The notes under the pieces were generated by a model. It was given only the letters and a program-made list of their open reading frames with translations, searched no databases and was not told the DNA's origin. Below, one piece after another: positions 17,491 through 25,230 of a stretch of DNA of 64,000 nt (position 1 is the first letter of the stretch; the number at the start of each line of letters is the position of its first letter). The DNA lies in the NCBI RefSeq assembly GCF_021249345.1, contig NZ_CP089588.1, positions 1,798,001 to 1,862,000 on the forward strand, read 5' to 3'. This stretch comes from Halobacterium wangiae (lineage in GTDB: Archaea > Halobacteriota > Halobacteria > Halobacteriales > Halobacteriaceae). Position numbers and translations under genes: made by a program.

Positions 17491-19425
17491 CTATTCGGAT
17501 TCAAGAAGGCGTACGCAGGCCGTATGCGGAGCGTCGGCCAGACCGTCGGGACCCCAGGTGTATGGTTGTGAATCATCACGGGAAACATATCCTTCGGACT
17601 GGAGTCGCTTCAGCCAATCCCGGGTTTGCTTCTCACCGATTGAAACCTCCTCTCGATTCGCGATCTCGGCAGCTGTCCCCGGACCATCATCTAGGAGCGC
17701 TCGAATTACGCCGCGCTGTCCCTCGGAGCGTTCTTCGATCACGGCCGTCTCCGGTCCGTCCGTGACCATCTCGGCTAACCACTCCGGAAGGACGCTTGTG
17801 TGGATGTAGACCGTTGCAGCCGTCGTTCGACCGAACCGGAGGATGGCTTGGGCAATCTTGTGTTCGCGATAGTGCCGGAGAAACGGTCGCTCAGGAATCC
17901 CGTAGTCGAGGTCTGTCCCTTTCCTCTCGTCGTCTCTTACTGCCGTATAGCCTTCTAGTGCGGCAGTGATCTGGAGTGGTCTGTCGCCTGGATGTGGGGA
18001 GCCGAGTACGATCCCAACCTCTGTTCCCGTGAAGTCGTTGCTACTCCGGAGCGCGCCGTAATGTTTGACTTCCCGGATTCGGTCAGTCACTCGCTCGATG
18101 TTGATGAACGGCTCACTCGGTGGTTCCTCGAAGAGGCGTTTAGCTGCACTCTTGGTTGTGATGACGCCTGGTGTTGTCCCGTGCCGATTTGCAACCGCCT
18201 CGATCACCCCGAAGTCAGCCCGCCGATTGACGTATTCACCACTACTGTATGGCTTGACGTGCGAGGTCGTCTGTACGAATTTGTAGCCGATGACGTCGCG
18301 GAGATACTTGGCCCGGCAATCGTCGCAGAGAATTCGCCAACTCTCGATTTTGTCGACGCCGAGCCGTCCGCGCCAGAGCTCTTCGACGGGCGTTCCGTCG
18401 AGTCCAACTACCGCGTGGGCATCGTCAAGAGCTGGCGGTCGTCGTATGACGACCCGTGATTCGGCGTGATCGTAGACTACCTGTGATCCGTCTGGAAGGT
18501 CGACATAATCAAGTCCTGCTTCTTCCCGAAGCTGATCGTCCCAATCATACTCCGCTGGTGTTGTGTCGCCAATAATCGGTCCGCCGAGTTCGAGCATCGC
18601 GAGTGCCGCAGTCGGCGCCTCGGCATGGCCATCAGTATCGTCGACTGCCTCCGTTGGGCGTGCAATAGAGGTGTTATCTGAGAGTCCGTCACGAATCCTG
18701 TCTCTTATCGCTTCCATCCCCTCATTTGTTGCAGCTGCGATCAACCCGAAGTGGTTGTCAATGGGTAAGTCGTCGTTCTTGTTGAGGAATGTTGAAACCG
18801 CTGCTGAGAGCTCATTCGCGTCGAATTCTGTACGGTAGGCATCCCCTGGATCTTCATCGAAAATGACAACGCGATCCTCGATCACACGTTCCAGGGCGGC
18901 GTGGGCTGGACCGCCGACGATGACGTCGGCCGCCTCGACCGCGTCCCAGCGTCTGAGGTACGGACAGTCCCCGTCCTGCATACACGGCAGCGTATCCTGC
19001 AGATAGTAGTGAAGGTACGTCGGTGAGGCACCTCGCGACCTATAGTCGTTGATTCGCTCGGCCCACTCAGATCCGTGCTCTCCTTTTCGGGTTGGACAGC
19101 TTCGGTCGAGCGTCGGGACCTCAACAACCACTTTATCATGCTCGGCAGCGAGATCAAGGTGTTCGTCCCTCGTCTCGTACCGGTGAGTGAGGATTGCAGC
19201 CGGGACGTCTAGATCGAACGCGATCTCTGTCGCGTGTCGTGTTTTCCCAATCGTGGGCAGGCCGTCGATGATTACTGGCGGTGCCTGCTCGTCGTCGAGT
19301 TGTGCCTTGATTGCATCGTGAATTCCGTCTCGGCATGCCTCCCAGACAGTCGATTGAGCGAATTCGCCCTGTTGAGCTGCTACGCGGGAGCCCCGACAGC
19401 ATTCATCTATATCAGCACCAACCAT
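17491..19425 (-). CDS. plasmid/virus-type P-loop helicase-like protein with C-terminal HTH
   Basis: A 644-aa protein. An atypical Walker A (GLPTIGKTRHA, about residues 54-64) is followed by a Walker B-like VVIFDEDPGDAYR (about 184) and a cysteine-bearing stretch near 140-155 (C...C...C pattern). Near residue 540, KIAQAILRFGRT resembles helicase motif VI. Residues about 570-640 form a winged helix (AEIANREEVSIGEKQTRDWL, LQSEGYVSRDD). Proteins of this layout accompany primases on haloarchaeal plasmids and proviruses, and a primase-like fragment follows here. A role in replication of a former mobile element is inferred. The ATG at 19425 is the natural start. Confidence 0.6.
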   Translation of the reverse strand: MVGADIDECCRGSRVAAQQGEFAQSTVWEACRDGIHDAIKAQLDDEQAPPVIIDGLPTIGKTRHATEIAFDLDVPAAILTHRYETRDEHLDLAAEHDKVVVEVPTLDRSCPTRKGEHGSEWAERINDYRSRGASPTYLHYYLQDTLPCMQDGDCPYLRRWDAVEAADVIVGGPAHAALERVIEDRVVIFDEDPGDAYRTEFDANELSAAVSTFLNKNDDLPIDNHFGLIAAATNEGMEAIRDRIRDGLSDNTSIARPTEAVDDTDGHAEAPTAALAMLELGGPIIGDTTPAEYDWDDQLREEAGLDYVDLPDGSQVVYDHAESRVVIRRPPALDDAHAVVGLDGTPVEELWRGRLGVDKIESWRILCDDCRAKYLRDVIGYKFVQTTSHVKPYSSGEYVNRRADFGVIEAVANRHGTTPGVITTKSAAKRLFEEPPSEPFINIERVTDRIREVKHYGALRSSNDFTGTEVGIVLGSPHPGDRPLQITAALEGYTAVRDDERKGTDLDYGIPERPFLRHYREHKIAQAILRFGRTTAATVYIHTSVLPEWLAEMVTDGPETAVIEERSEGQRGVIRALLDDGPGTAAEIANREEVSIGEKQTRDWLKRLQSEGYVSRDDSQPYTWGPDGLADAPHTACVRLLESE

Positions 19426-19746
19426 CTATTCAATTGTAGAGTGATGGGAAGTTAATCATCACGCTTATTCGACCCGTAAGCAACGAAGCACCTCATTCAA
19501 GGGATTGGCCGGGTTTGGCGTTCCACGAAAGCAGTCAGGCGACAATGCCCACTATCACGTTGTTCAGGATTCATCGAACCGTACTGCAGTAGCTTGTGAC
19601 CCGCTATTCGAAGATTACCTCACCAGATAGTACGACTCACCCTCGCTGGAACTCCGTAGGGATGCCCAACAACTTGGGATGCCTATCGGAGGTAGCGATT
19701 CGAACGTGACCACACTCCTTCAACTAGTGCCCCGTCATTCTCATTC
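19426..19746. other. intergenic region, 321 bp
   Basis: Holds the promoter region of the helicase on its left (AT-rich GTTAATCATC at 19451-19460). No gene seen. A short tandem repeat (three copies of GAGAAT on the minus strand, 19735-19752) overlaps the 3' end of the membrane-protein gene. Confidence 0.4.
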
Positions 19747-21471
19747 TCATTCTCGTTCTCGGAGCTCCTCCATTCGCTCGTATACGTCTTTCTCGAGCTC
19801 AACGAGCCACTTCTCGAAAGGGGTGTCCTCCTCTCCAGTGCTGAAGAACCGTTCAAAGAATCCCTCATCAGTATCTGTCGACGCCAGGTTAACGGTCCGA
19901 ACCGAGATATTTTGGCCCTCTGGCTGTTTGCCTGCCTTCAGAAGTTCGAATGCCCTGTCGACGATGGCTGGATCGTAGTCTAGTCTGAGTCGAGCAAGGT
20001 TGCTGGTCCACATCCCAAGGCGACCGTCCTCGAGCTGGTCGACACGGTAAGCAAGCTGAATCGTCGTAATGCAGCATAGGGTTGCCAGATCATCGATTCC
20101 ACTGTTGGCAGCACGCTTTGCAAACTGTCGCCAGCCATCATCGATCGAGCCTTCAACAAACGGGTACTCCTCTTCTGAGACGCGATACCGCAGAACTGTT
20201 TCTGTGAAGCTGGCATATTCCCGCCAGAAGTGTCTGAGGGGCTTCGCCTCATCAGGAAGAGTCCACTTTCGCTCTTTGGTAGGGGAAATCCAATTGATTT
20301 CCTGGTCTCGCACAGCAGGCCCGTACCGGTCGACGAGAACCTCGAATATCTCGACTATTTCTCGGCTATAATAGTCTCCGACGAGACTGTGCGTGACGTT
20401 TGTATCTGGTCTGCGTCGCAAGAGAACCGTCATTTGCATATCCAACGGATGGAAGACGTCTCGAAACGCCGGGTAGTTGGCATCTCTCGCTGCGGCTTTT
20501 GTTAGCTCAAGTAGCGACTCTTTGACCGGGTCTCGAAGCCGATTCCCCTCCCACGTCAAGGGCGCCGTATCAAATGCATCTCCGAGCCCCTCAGCAGCAT
20601 CCTTAGTGACGTTAGTGAAGCCGCGGTCAAGCCCGTCGAGAGCGACCGCCTCCACATTGCCGACTGCGCCTGAAACCAGGTCGTATTGTTCGTGGGTGTA
20701 TGACTGCTCCAAGATCGGCGGGATATACTCCGTGAGGACCTCGGTCGAAACGACCGTAGCATACTGGGCAGCCTCCTCCTTTGAGCACTCGCTCTCGAGG
20801 TACCCGTAGGTCCGAAGGAGTACCGCCTGAAGCCCGTCGATTCCCTGTTCTGCGGTTTGATATTCCCCTAGCTCAATTGCCCGAGTAATAGTTCGGTGCA
20901 GGGGGCGGATCGGATGTACCTCGATTTCGTGGAACTCCGCAACGGTCTCTGGGAGGTATTCATGGGGTGCAAGCTCTCGTTCAACTAATACGGAAATGAG
21001 GTCATCTGGCGAGCTGCGCTGGATCATCAACAGGATGAATCGGTAGAGTGCAAACGTCGAAACGGCAGCCAGCGCAAAGGCGATCCCAACGGACGCGTTC
21101 ACTAGGCGGCTATTCTGTATCGGGAGTAGATAGACAGCGAGCAGGTTGAACGCTATTGCGCCAACGAAGAGCGCGAATGTTGTGCGGAACAGAGGCTCCT
21201 TGACGAAGAGTGAGGTGAGACGGGCGGAATACCGCGTCACAACAAGTTGCAGGGCGACGACGGTCACGGAGAATACGATCGCCAGAACCGAGGCTTCTGC
21301 CGTAGCCAAGGTTGTCAGCAACGCTGTGATATTCTCGTTCTCGACAGCTGGATTTAGAAGAACGGTTAGCGTCGCGAAGACCATAGCCGTGGAAATGGAT
21401 AGGGCAACATATCGGACGATTAGAGGTTCGAATCGCCCCCGAAGTAGTCGCCGCCAGTTTAGTTCACTCAT
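19747..21471 (-). CDS. DUF2254-like membrane protein
   Basis: A 574-aa protein with four predicted membrane helices in the first 150 residues (about 22-40, 52-78, 94-115 and 122-150) and a long soluble, mostly helical C-terminal part. The segment AEASVLAIVFSVTVVALQL followed by RYSARL matches the conserved core of the DUF2254 membrane family, whose function is unknown. It lies 180 nt after the BREX helicase on the same strand and probably has its own promoter (AT-rich patch about 21505-21525). Whether it belongs to the BREX unit is uncertain; membrane effectors do occur at the edges of defence islands. Confidence 0.7.
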   Translation of the reverse strand: MSELNWRRLLRGRFEPLIVRYVALSISTAMVFATLTVLLNPAVENENITALLTTLATAEASVLAIVFSVTVVALQLVVTRYSARLTSLFVKEPLFRTTFALFVGAIAFNLLAVYLLPIQNSRLVNASVGIAFALAAVSTFALYRFILLMIQRSSPDDLISVLVERELAPHEYLPETVAEFHEIEVHPIRPLHRTITRAIELGEYQTAEQGIDGLQAVLLRTYGYLESECSKEEAAQYATVVSTEVLTEYIPPILEQSYTHEQYDLVSGAVGNVEAVALDGLDRGFTNVTKDAAEGLGDAFDTAPLTWEGNRLRDPVKESLLELTKAAARDANYPAFRDVFHPLDMQMTVLLRRRPDTNVTHSLVGDYYSREIVEIFEVLVDRYGPAVRDQEINWISPTKERKWTLPDEAKPLRHFWREYASFTETVLRYRVSEEEYPFVEGSIDDGWRQFAKRAANSGIDDLATLCCITTIQLAYRVDQLEDGRLGMWTSNLARLRLDYDPAIVDRAFELLKAGKQPEGQNISVRTVNLASTDTDEGFFERFFSTGEEDTPFEKWLVELEKDVYERMEELRERE

Positions 21472-21651
21472 GCACAGTCCTCATATGGACTTCTTCACCA
21501 CCACCACATAATTGTATGATATGAAGATAACCGCGGAACTCCCTATTACTGCGTGAAAATTCATAAATCAAATACTGGTGGTAACGTTCCCAACCGCCTT
21601 GGTGATCTGGCGGGGCAAATGGCGGCGTTCTCGCCCACTTACTAGAGTCGA

Positions 21652-24633
21652 TTAGACCGGGAGAGCAAAGCAAACGTTCTCTACCTCTGGCGCAAGTGAG
21701 ATGACCTGAGCCTTCCGCTGCAGTTCTTGGCGACGGTCTTCGATACGCTGCTCAAGTTTGTTGAGCCGTTCTTGTTGACCCCGGATCGCGATGTCCATAT
21801 TCGACCCAGCCTCTGCTTTCCGCTCATAGTTCTCGATGAACTCCTCGATCCGCTGTCGTTCAGCCTCCGCATACTCCTCAAGGTCATCCAGTTCTTGCTG
21901 GGTCTCCTCTCGGCGGCGTTCGTGTAGTTCCTCTCTTAAGGAAGTGACCTGCTGGCTGATGTACCGGTCCGCGGCTTCTCGTAGCTGGTCCTGGCTCTGT
22001 ATCAGCGATCGCACACGGTCCGCATCGGGCGACCCTTTGATACTGTCACCCTGAACAACACGCTGACCCATCCGCTGCCGGGGGTCTTGATGGCGGGCAT
22101 CGACATACACAGGGATCATATCTTCCCGGATGACCTCGCCCGTCCCGTCCTCGAACGTCACGCGGTAGTTGTATGCAATCCCCGGTTCGTCGACGAACGG
22201 GAGGAGCTTTAGCCCAACATCTCCGTGCTCACTATCCAGGATTTGCTGCATTAGCCGCTGGACCAGATCATCATCGGGTGAGACGTAGTCGATACCATCG
22301 TGGTCCATCGCGAAGTCTCGGCTGAACGTGAACGGCCCGTACTCCTCGTCCGTTCCTTGCCGTAGAGAGCGTGGCAGCTGGGCCCTGTAGAGATTGCTCC
22401 CGGCTTTCTCGACGTCGCCACCGAGCGCCTCGACGCCGCGTTCGACGAACTCGTGGATGTCGGCCTCCGTCCCGTAGACATCCTCAGACTCGTCCATCAC
22501 CTCCTGGATCTTCTCCCGGCTCTCCTGGTCAAACGTGCTCGTGTCGATGAGGCTGCGTTCGTACCACTCCTGGAGCGTGCGTTGACGCTCGTCGATGAGC
22601 TCCTCGAGTTCCTCCTTGGTTGCACTCGCCGGTTCGTCGTTCTGGATGGACTCCATGATGAGCGAGTCGACGTTGATGTCGTCGAGCATCCCCAACACGT
22701 CAGCCGTGTTGCCGAGTTTGCCGCGGATGTTCTCGACCTTGTTCTGGAGCATGTCGAAGATCTCGCCCTCGCGCGTATCCTCGAACGTGAAGTTCCAGAC
22801 TTTGACCTCCTTGTCCTGGCCGTAGCGGTGGAGCCGGCCGATGCGCTGCTCGAGGCGGTTCGGGTTCCACGGCAGCTCGTAGTTCACCATGATGTGGCAG
22901 CTGTGCTGGAGGTCGATGCCCTCGCTGGCTGCGTCGGTCGCAAACAGCAATCGGGACTGGCCGTGGTTGAACTCCTCCTCGATGCGGGCACGTTCCTCCT
23001 TGTCGACGTTACCGTGGATGACGAGGATCTCGTCGGCCCAGGGTTCGTCCTTGACGAGGTCGAGGAGGTAGTCCAGTGTGTCGCGATACTCGGTGAACAG
23101 CAGGAGTTTCTCGTCGGGTTGCTCCTCTAGCAGCTGCTGGATGTACCGACGCACCTTCTGGGCCTTCGAGTCGACGGAGATGCCCTCAGCGAGCGAGACG
23201 AGGTCGCGGAGCGTTTCAATCTCTTCTTCGAGTTGCGCATCGCTCTCGGTGACGGTCAGCGCGGAGAGTTCTTCCTCAGCTCGTTGTTTGTCCTCTTCGT
23301 CGAGGTCCTCGCCGTCGAGATACGCGGACGCCTCCTCCGAGAGGCTCGTGGAGGTCGACTGCTCATCGACGAGGTCGCCCAAGCGACGCCTCAGCGTCGC
23401 TTGGATGGCGCCGATGCTGCTGACAAGGCGTTTCTGCATCAGTGCCATAGCGAACCCGACCGCTGGCTCATTCAGCTTCTCGGAGCGGTTGTAGACGTTC
23501 TGGACGTAGTCAGTAACCGCGCGGTAGAACTGTCGCTCGTCGTGAGTCATCTCCACGGAAACGGTGTTGACCTCACGGTCGGGGAAAATGCGTTCGCCGT
23601 CATCGTCGTACAGCGCTTGCTTCCCGCGACGAATCATTACGCGGTCGACGGCCTCCTTCGAGAGACCCTGGTCCTCGGAGACGAGGAACGGGTCGATGTA
23701 CTCGACGAGCGAACGGAACGCCTCACCCTTGCCGTCGTGTGGCGTCGCGCTGAGGAGCAGCAGGGAGTCAGAGTTACCAGTTACCCGTTCGACCATCTTC
23801 GACGTCTCGCTTGGCGACTCACCACGCTTGGCGGCCTTGTGGGCCTCGTCGACTATTACGACGTCCCAGAACGCTTCCTCGAGGGCAGGCTGGAACTCGT
23901 CCTGTCGGAGGAAGGCCTGACTCGTGACCATCTGCTGGTGGTCTTGGTCCCAGATGTTGGCCTCGTCGCCGAGTCGGCGGCGTTCGCCTTCAACCCACTG
24001 TCGGTCGGCCGGCGTGAGGTCGATGTCGAAGAAGCGGTCCATATCACGAATCCACTTCTTCTGGAGATGGGCAGGGACGACGAACATGACGCGGTCGGCA
24101 CGATTCCGGGCGGTGAGCTCTTTGAGGATGAGCCCCGCCTCGATGGTCTTCCCAAGGCCGACGTCGTCGGCGATGAGCGCACGTTGGCGCAGCTTCTGCA
24201 TCACCCAGTTGACTGCGGCGAGCTGATACGGTTCGAGGCGGACCAGCGAATTCGAGATACTCAGCAGCTGCCCCTGCTCGTGGGCGATTTGAAGTTGGAG
24301 CGCCTGCGAACGTAGGTCGAACCACTCGGCCGAGACCGACTCGTGGTCGGGATGTAGCTGTTCGGCTGACGCCGAGCGCAGTTCCCCAAGCTGACCGCGT
24401 TTGGGTTCGACCTTGACGTCGTCGATACAGACGGTTTTCACGCCGGCGTCTTCGACGTAGGCCCGGAGATAGTCGAGATCGCCGACGGAGTAGGTCTTAA
24501 TGACCTCGGCGGCACTATCGTTGAGGAGGATCGTGTCGCCAGGGGCGAGGTCAATAGACATTAATGCTTTAGTCTTGATAGGGATAGTTACAAATGCTTC
24601 GCGGTCAGCGGATCGAATCCTTGGATTCTGCAC
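21652..24633 (-). CDS. brxHII: BREX helicase, BrxHII/SNF2-type
   Basis: A 993-aa SF2 helicase. Motif I is LIADDVGLGKTIEAGL (about residue 153), motif II VVIVDEAHKAAKRG (about 255), motif III LLLLSATPHDG, motif V ATDAASEGIDLQ and motif VI RLEQRIGRLHRYGQ. These are the features of RapA/SNF2-like helicases found in BREX types with brxHII. The C-terminal 150 residues form a long coiled coil (about 860-960). The start could be the GTG at 24633 or the ATG at 24561; a TATAAA at the right distance before the GTG supports the former. In BREX it is expected to remodel or translocate on DNA together with PglX and PglZ. Confidence 0.8.
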   Translation of the reverse strand: MQNPRIRSADREAFVTIPIKTKALMSIDLAPGDTILLNDSAAEVIKTYSVGDLDYLRAYVEDAGVKTVCIDDVKVEPKRGQLGELRSASAEQLHPDHESVSAEWFDLRSQALQLQIAHEQGQLLSISNSLVRLEPYQLAAVNWVMQKLRQRALIADDVGLGKTIEAGLILKELTARNRADRVMFVVPAHLQKKWIRDMDRFFDIDLTPADRQWVEGERRRLGDEANIWDQDHQQMVTSQAFLRQDEFQPALEEAFWDVVIVDEAHKAAKRGESPSETSKMVERVTGNSDSLLLLSATPHDGKGEAFRSLVEYIDPFLVSEDQGLSKEAVDRVMIRRGKQALYDDDGERIFPDREVNTVSVEMTHDERQFYRAVTDYVQNVYNRSEKLNEPAVGFAMALMQKRLVSSIGAIQATLRRRLGDLVDEQSTSTSLSEEASAYLDGEDLDEEDKQRAEEELSALTVTESDAQLEEEIETLRDLVSLAEGISVDSKAQKVRRYIQQLLEEQPDEKLLLFTEYRDTLDYLLDLVKDEPWADEILVIHGNVDKEERARIEEEFNHGQSRLLFATDAASEGIDLQHSCHIMVNYELPWNPNRLEQRIGRLHRYGQDKEVKVWNFTFEDTREGEIFDMLQNKVENIRGKLGNTADVLGMLDDINVDSLIMESIQNDEPASATKEELEELIDERQRTLQEWYERSLIDTSTFDQESREKIQEVMDESEDVYGTEADIHEFVERGVEALGGDVEKAGSNLYRAQLPRSLRQGTDEEYGPFTFSRDFAMDHDGIDYVSPDDDLVQRLMQQILDSEHGDVGLKLLPFVDEPGIAYNYRVTFEDGTGEVIREDMIPVYVDARHQDPRQRMGQRVVQGDSIKGSPDADRVRSLIQSQDQLREAADRYISQQVTSLREELHERRREETQQELDDLEEYAEAERQRIEEFIENYERKAEAGSNMDIAIRGQQERLNKLEQRIEDRRQELQRKAQVISLAPEVENVCFALPV

Positions 24634-24647
24634 TGAATAGGGTCCTC

Positions 24648-24663
24648 CCTTATCATTTATATG
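24648..24663 (-). promoter_or_regulatory. TATA box of the BREX helicase, overlapping the tbp start codon
   Basis: On the minus strand the sequence is GACATATAAATGATAA. The TATAAA core covers 24656-24661, which is 23-28 nt before the helicase GTG at 24633. The same bases include the A of the tbp ATG at 24661 on the plus strand. Confidence 0.5.
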
Positions 24664-25227
24664 TCATCGTTTAAAGTAAACGAACAGGAGCTGTCGTCGG
24701 CTGGAATCGAGATTACGAATATAGTGGCAAAGCTGGATCTTGATATAGAATTTGACTTGTCCTATTTATCGACACAAATACCTAATTCAACGTATGAACC
24801 TGAACAATACCCTAGTCTAATATTCCGGCCAGAAAAACTCCCAACTGTATTAGTCACCCGTTCAGGAATACTCCTGTTTACTGGTGGAAATTCAATTGAT
24901 GGCCTGAAAGATTCATATCAGTGTATTTCGGATGAGTTGGAGGAGATTGGCGTGAGTGATGTTGGGGAAACAGAAAACATCGAGATTGTGAATATTGTCT
25001 CATCCTTCGAACTAAGTTCAGAGGTCGACTTGAACTATCTCTCAGTCAGTCTTGGACTGGAAAATATAGAGTATGAGCCTGAACAATTCCCAGGATTAGT
25101 TTATAGAATCGAGAAAGGACCAGTCGTACTTATTTTCGCCTCTGGTAAGATAGTGATTACTGGTGCAGAAACCACAGCAGAAATTTTGAACGCAGCCGAT
25201 ACAATACGCGAGCTAATCCCGAACTGA
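24661..25227 (+). CDS. tbp: TATA-binding protein (TBP) paralogue inside BREX
   Basis: A 188-aa protein with the two direct repeats of the TBP saddle: residues about 16-98 and 107-188. Repeat 2 is classical (YEPEQFPGLVYR, then LIFASGKIVITGA). Repeat 1 is degenerate (YEPEQYPSLIFR, then VLVTRSGILLFTGG): the two intercalating phenylalanines are Tyr50 and Thr66 instead, whereas repeat 2 keeps Phe143 and Phe159. TBP recognises the promoter TATA box and recruits TFB and RNA polymerase. The gene is on the plus strand in an otherwise minus-strand BREX operon, 27 nt from the helicase start and 3 nt from the pglZ stop. It is clearly AT-rich (about 40% G+C by eye), which suggests transfer. Haloarchaeal plasmids often carry extra TBPs, but placement inside BREX is striking. 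Confidence 0.93.
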   Translation: MSSFKVNEQELSSAGIEITNIVAKLDLDIEFDLSYLSTQIPNSTYEPEQYPSLIFRPEKLPTVLVTRSGILLFTGGNSIDGLKDSYQCISDELEEIGVSDVGETENIEIVNIVSSFELSSEVDLNYLSVSLGLENIEYEPEQFPGLVYRIEKGPVVLIFASGKIVITGAETTAEILNAADTIRELIPN

Positions 25228-25230
25228 CCT

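Noticed and set aside
19735-19760. Short GAGAAT tandem repeat at the end of the DUF2254-like gene
   Set aside because: Only three copies, at the stop codon; probably low-complexity sequence without function.
22453-24315. Plus-strand frames of 225 and 360 codons opposite the BREX helicase
   Set aside because: The minus strand carries all SF2 motifs; the plus-strand frames are leucine/valine-rich complements of acidic helical sequence.
13492-24633. DISARM system based on the two SF2 helicases
   Set aside because: No DrmB/DrmC (DUF1998 or PLD) genes are present, and the second helicase fits the BREX brxHII position.
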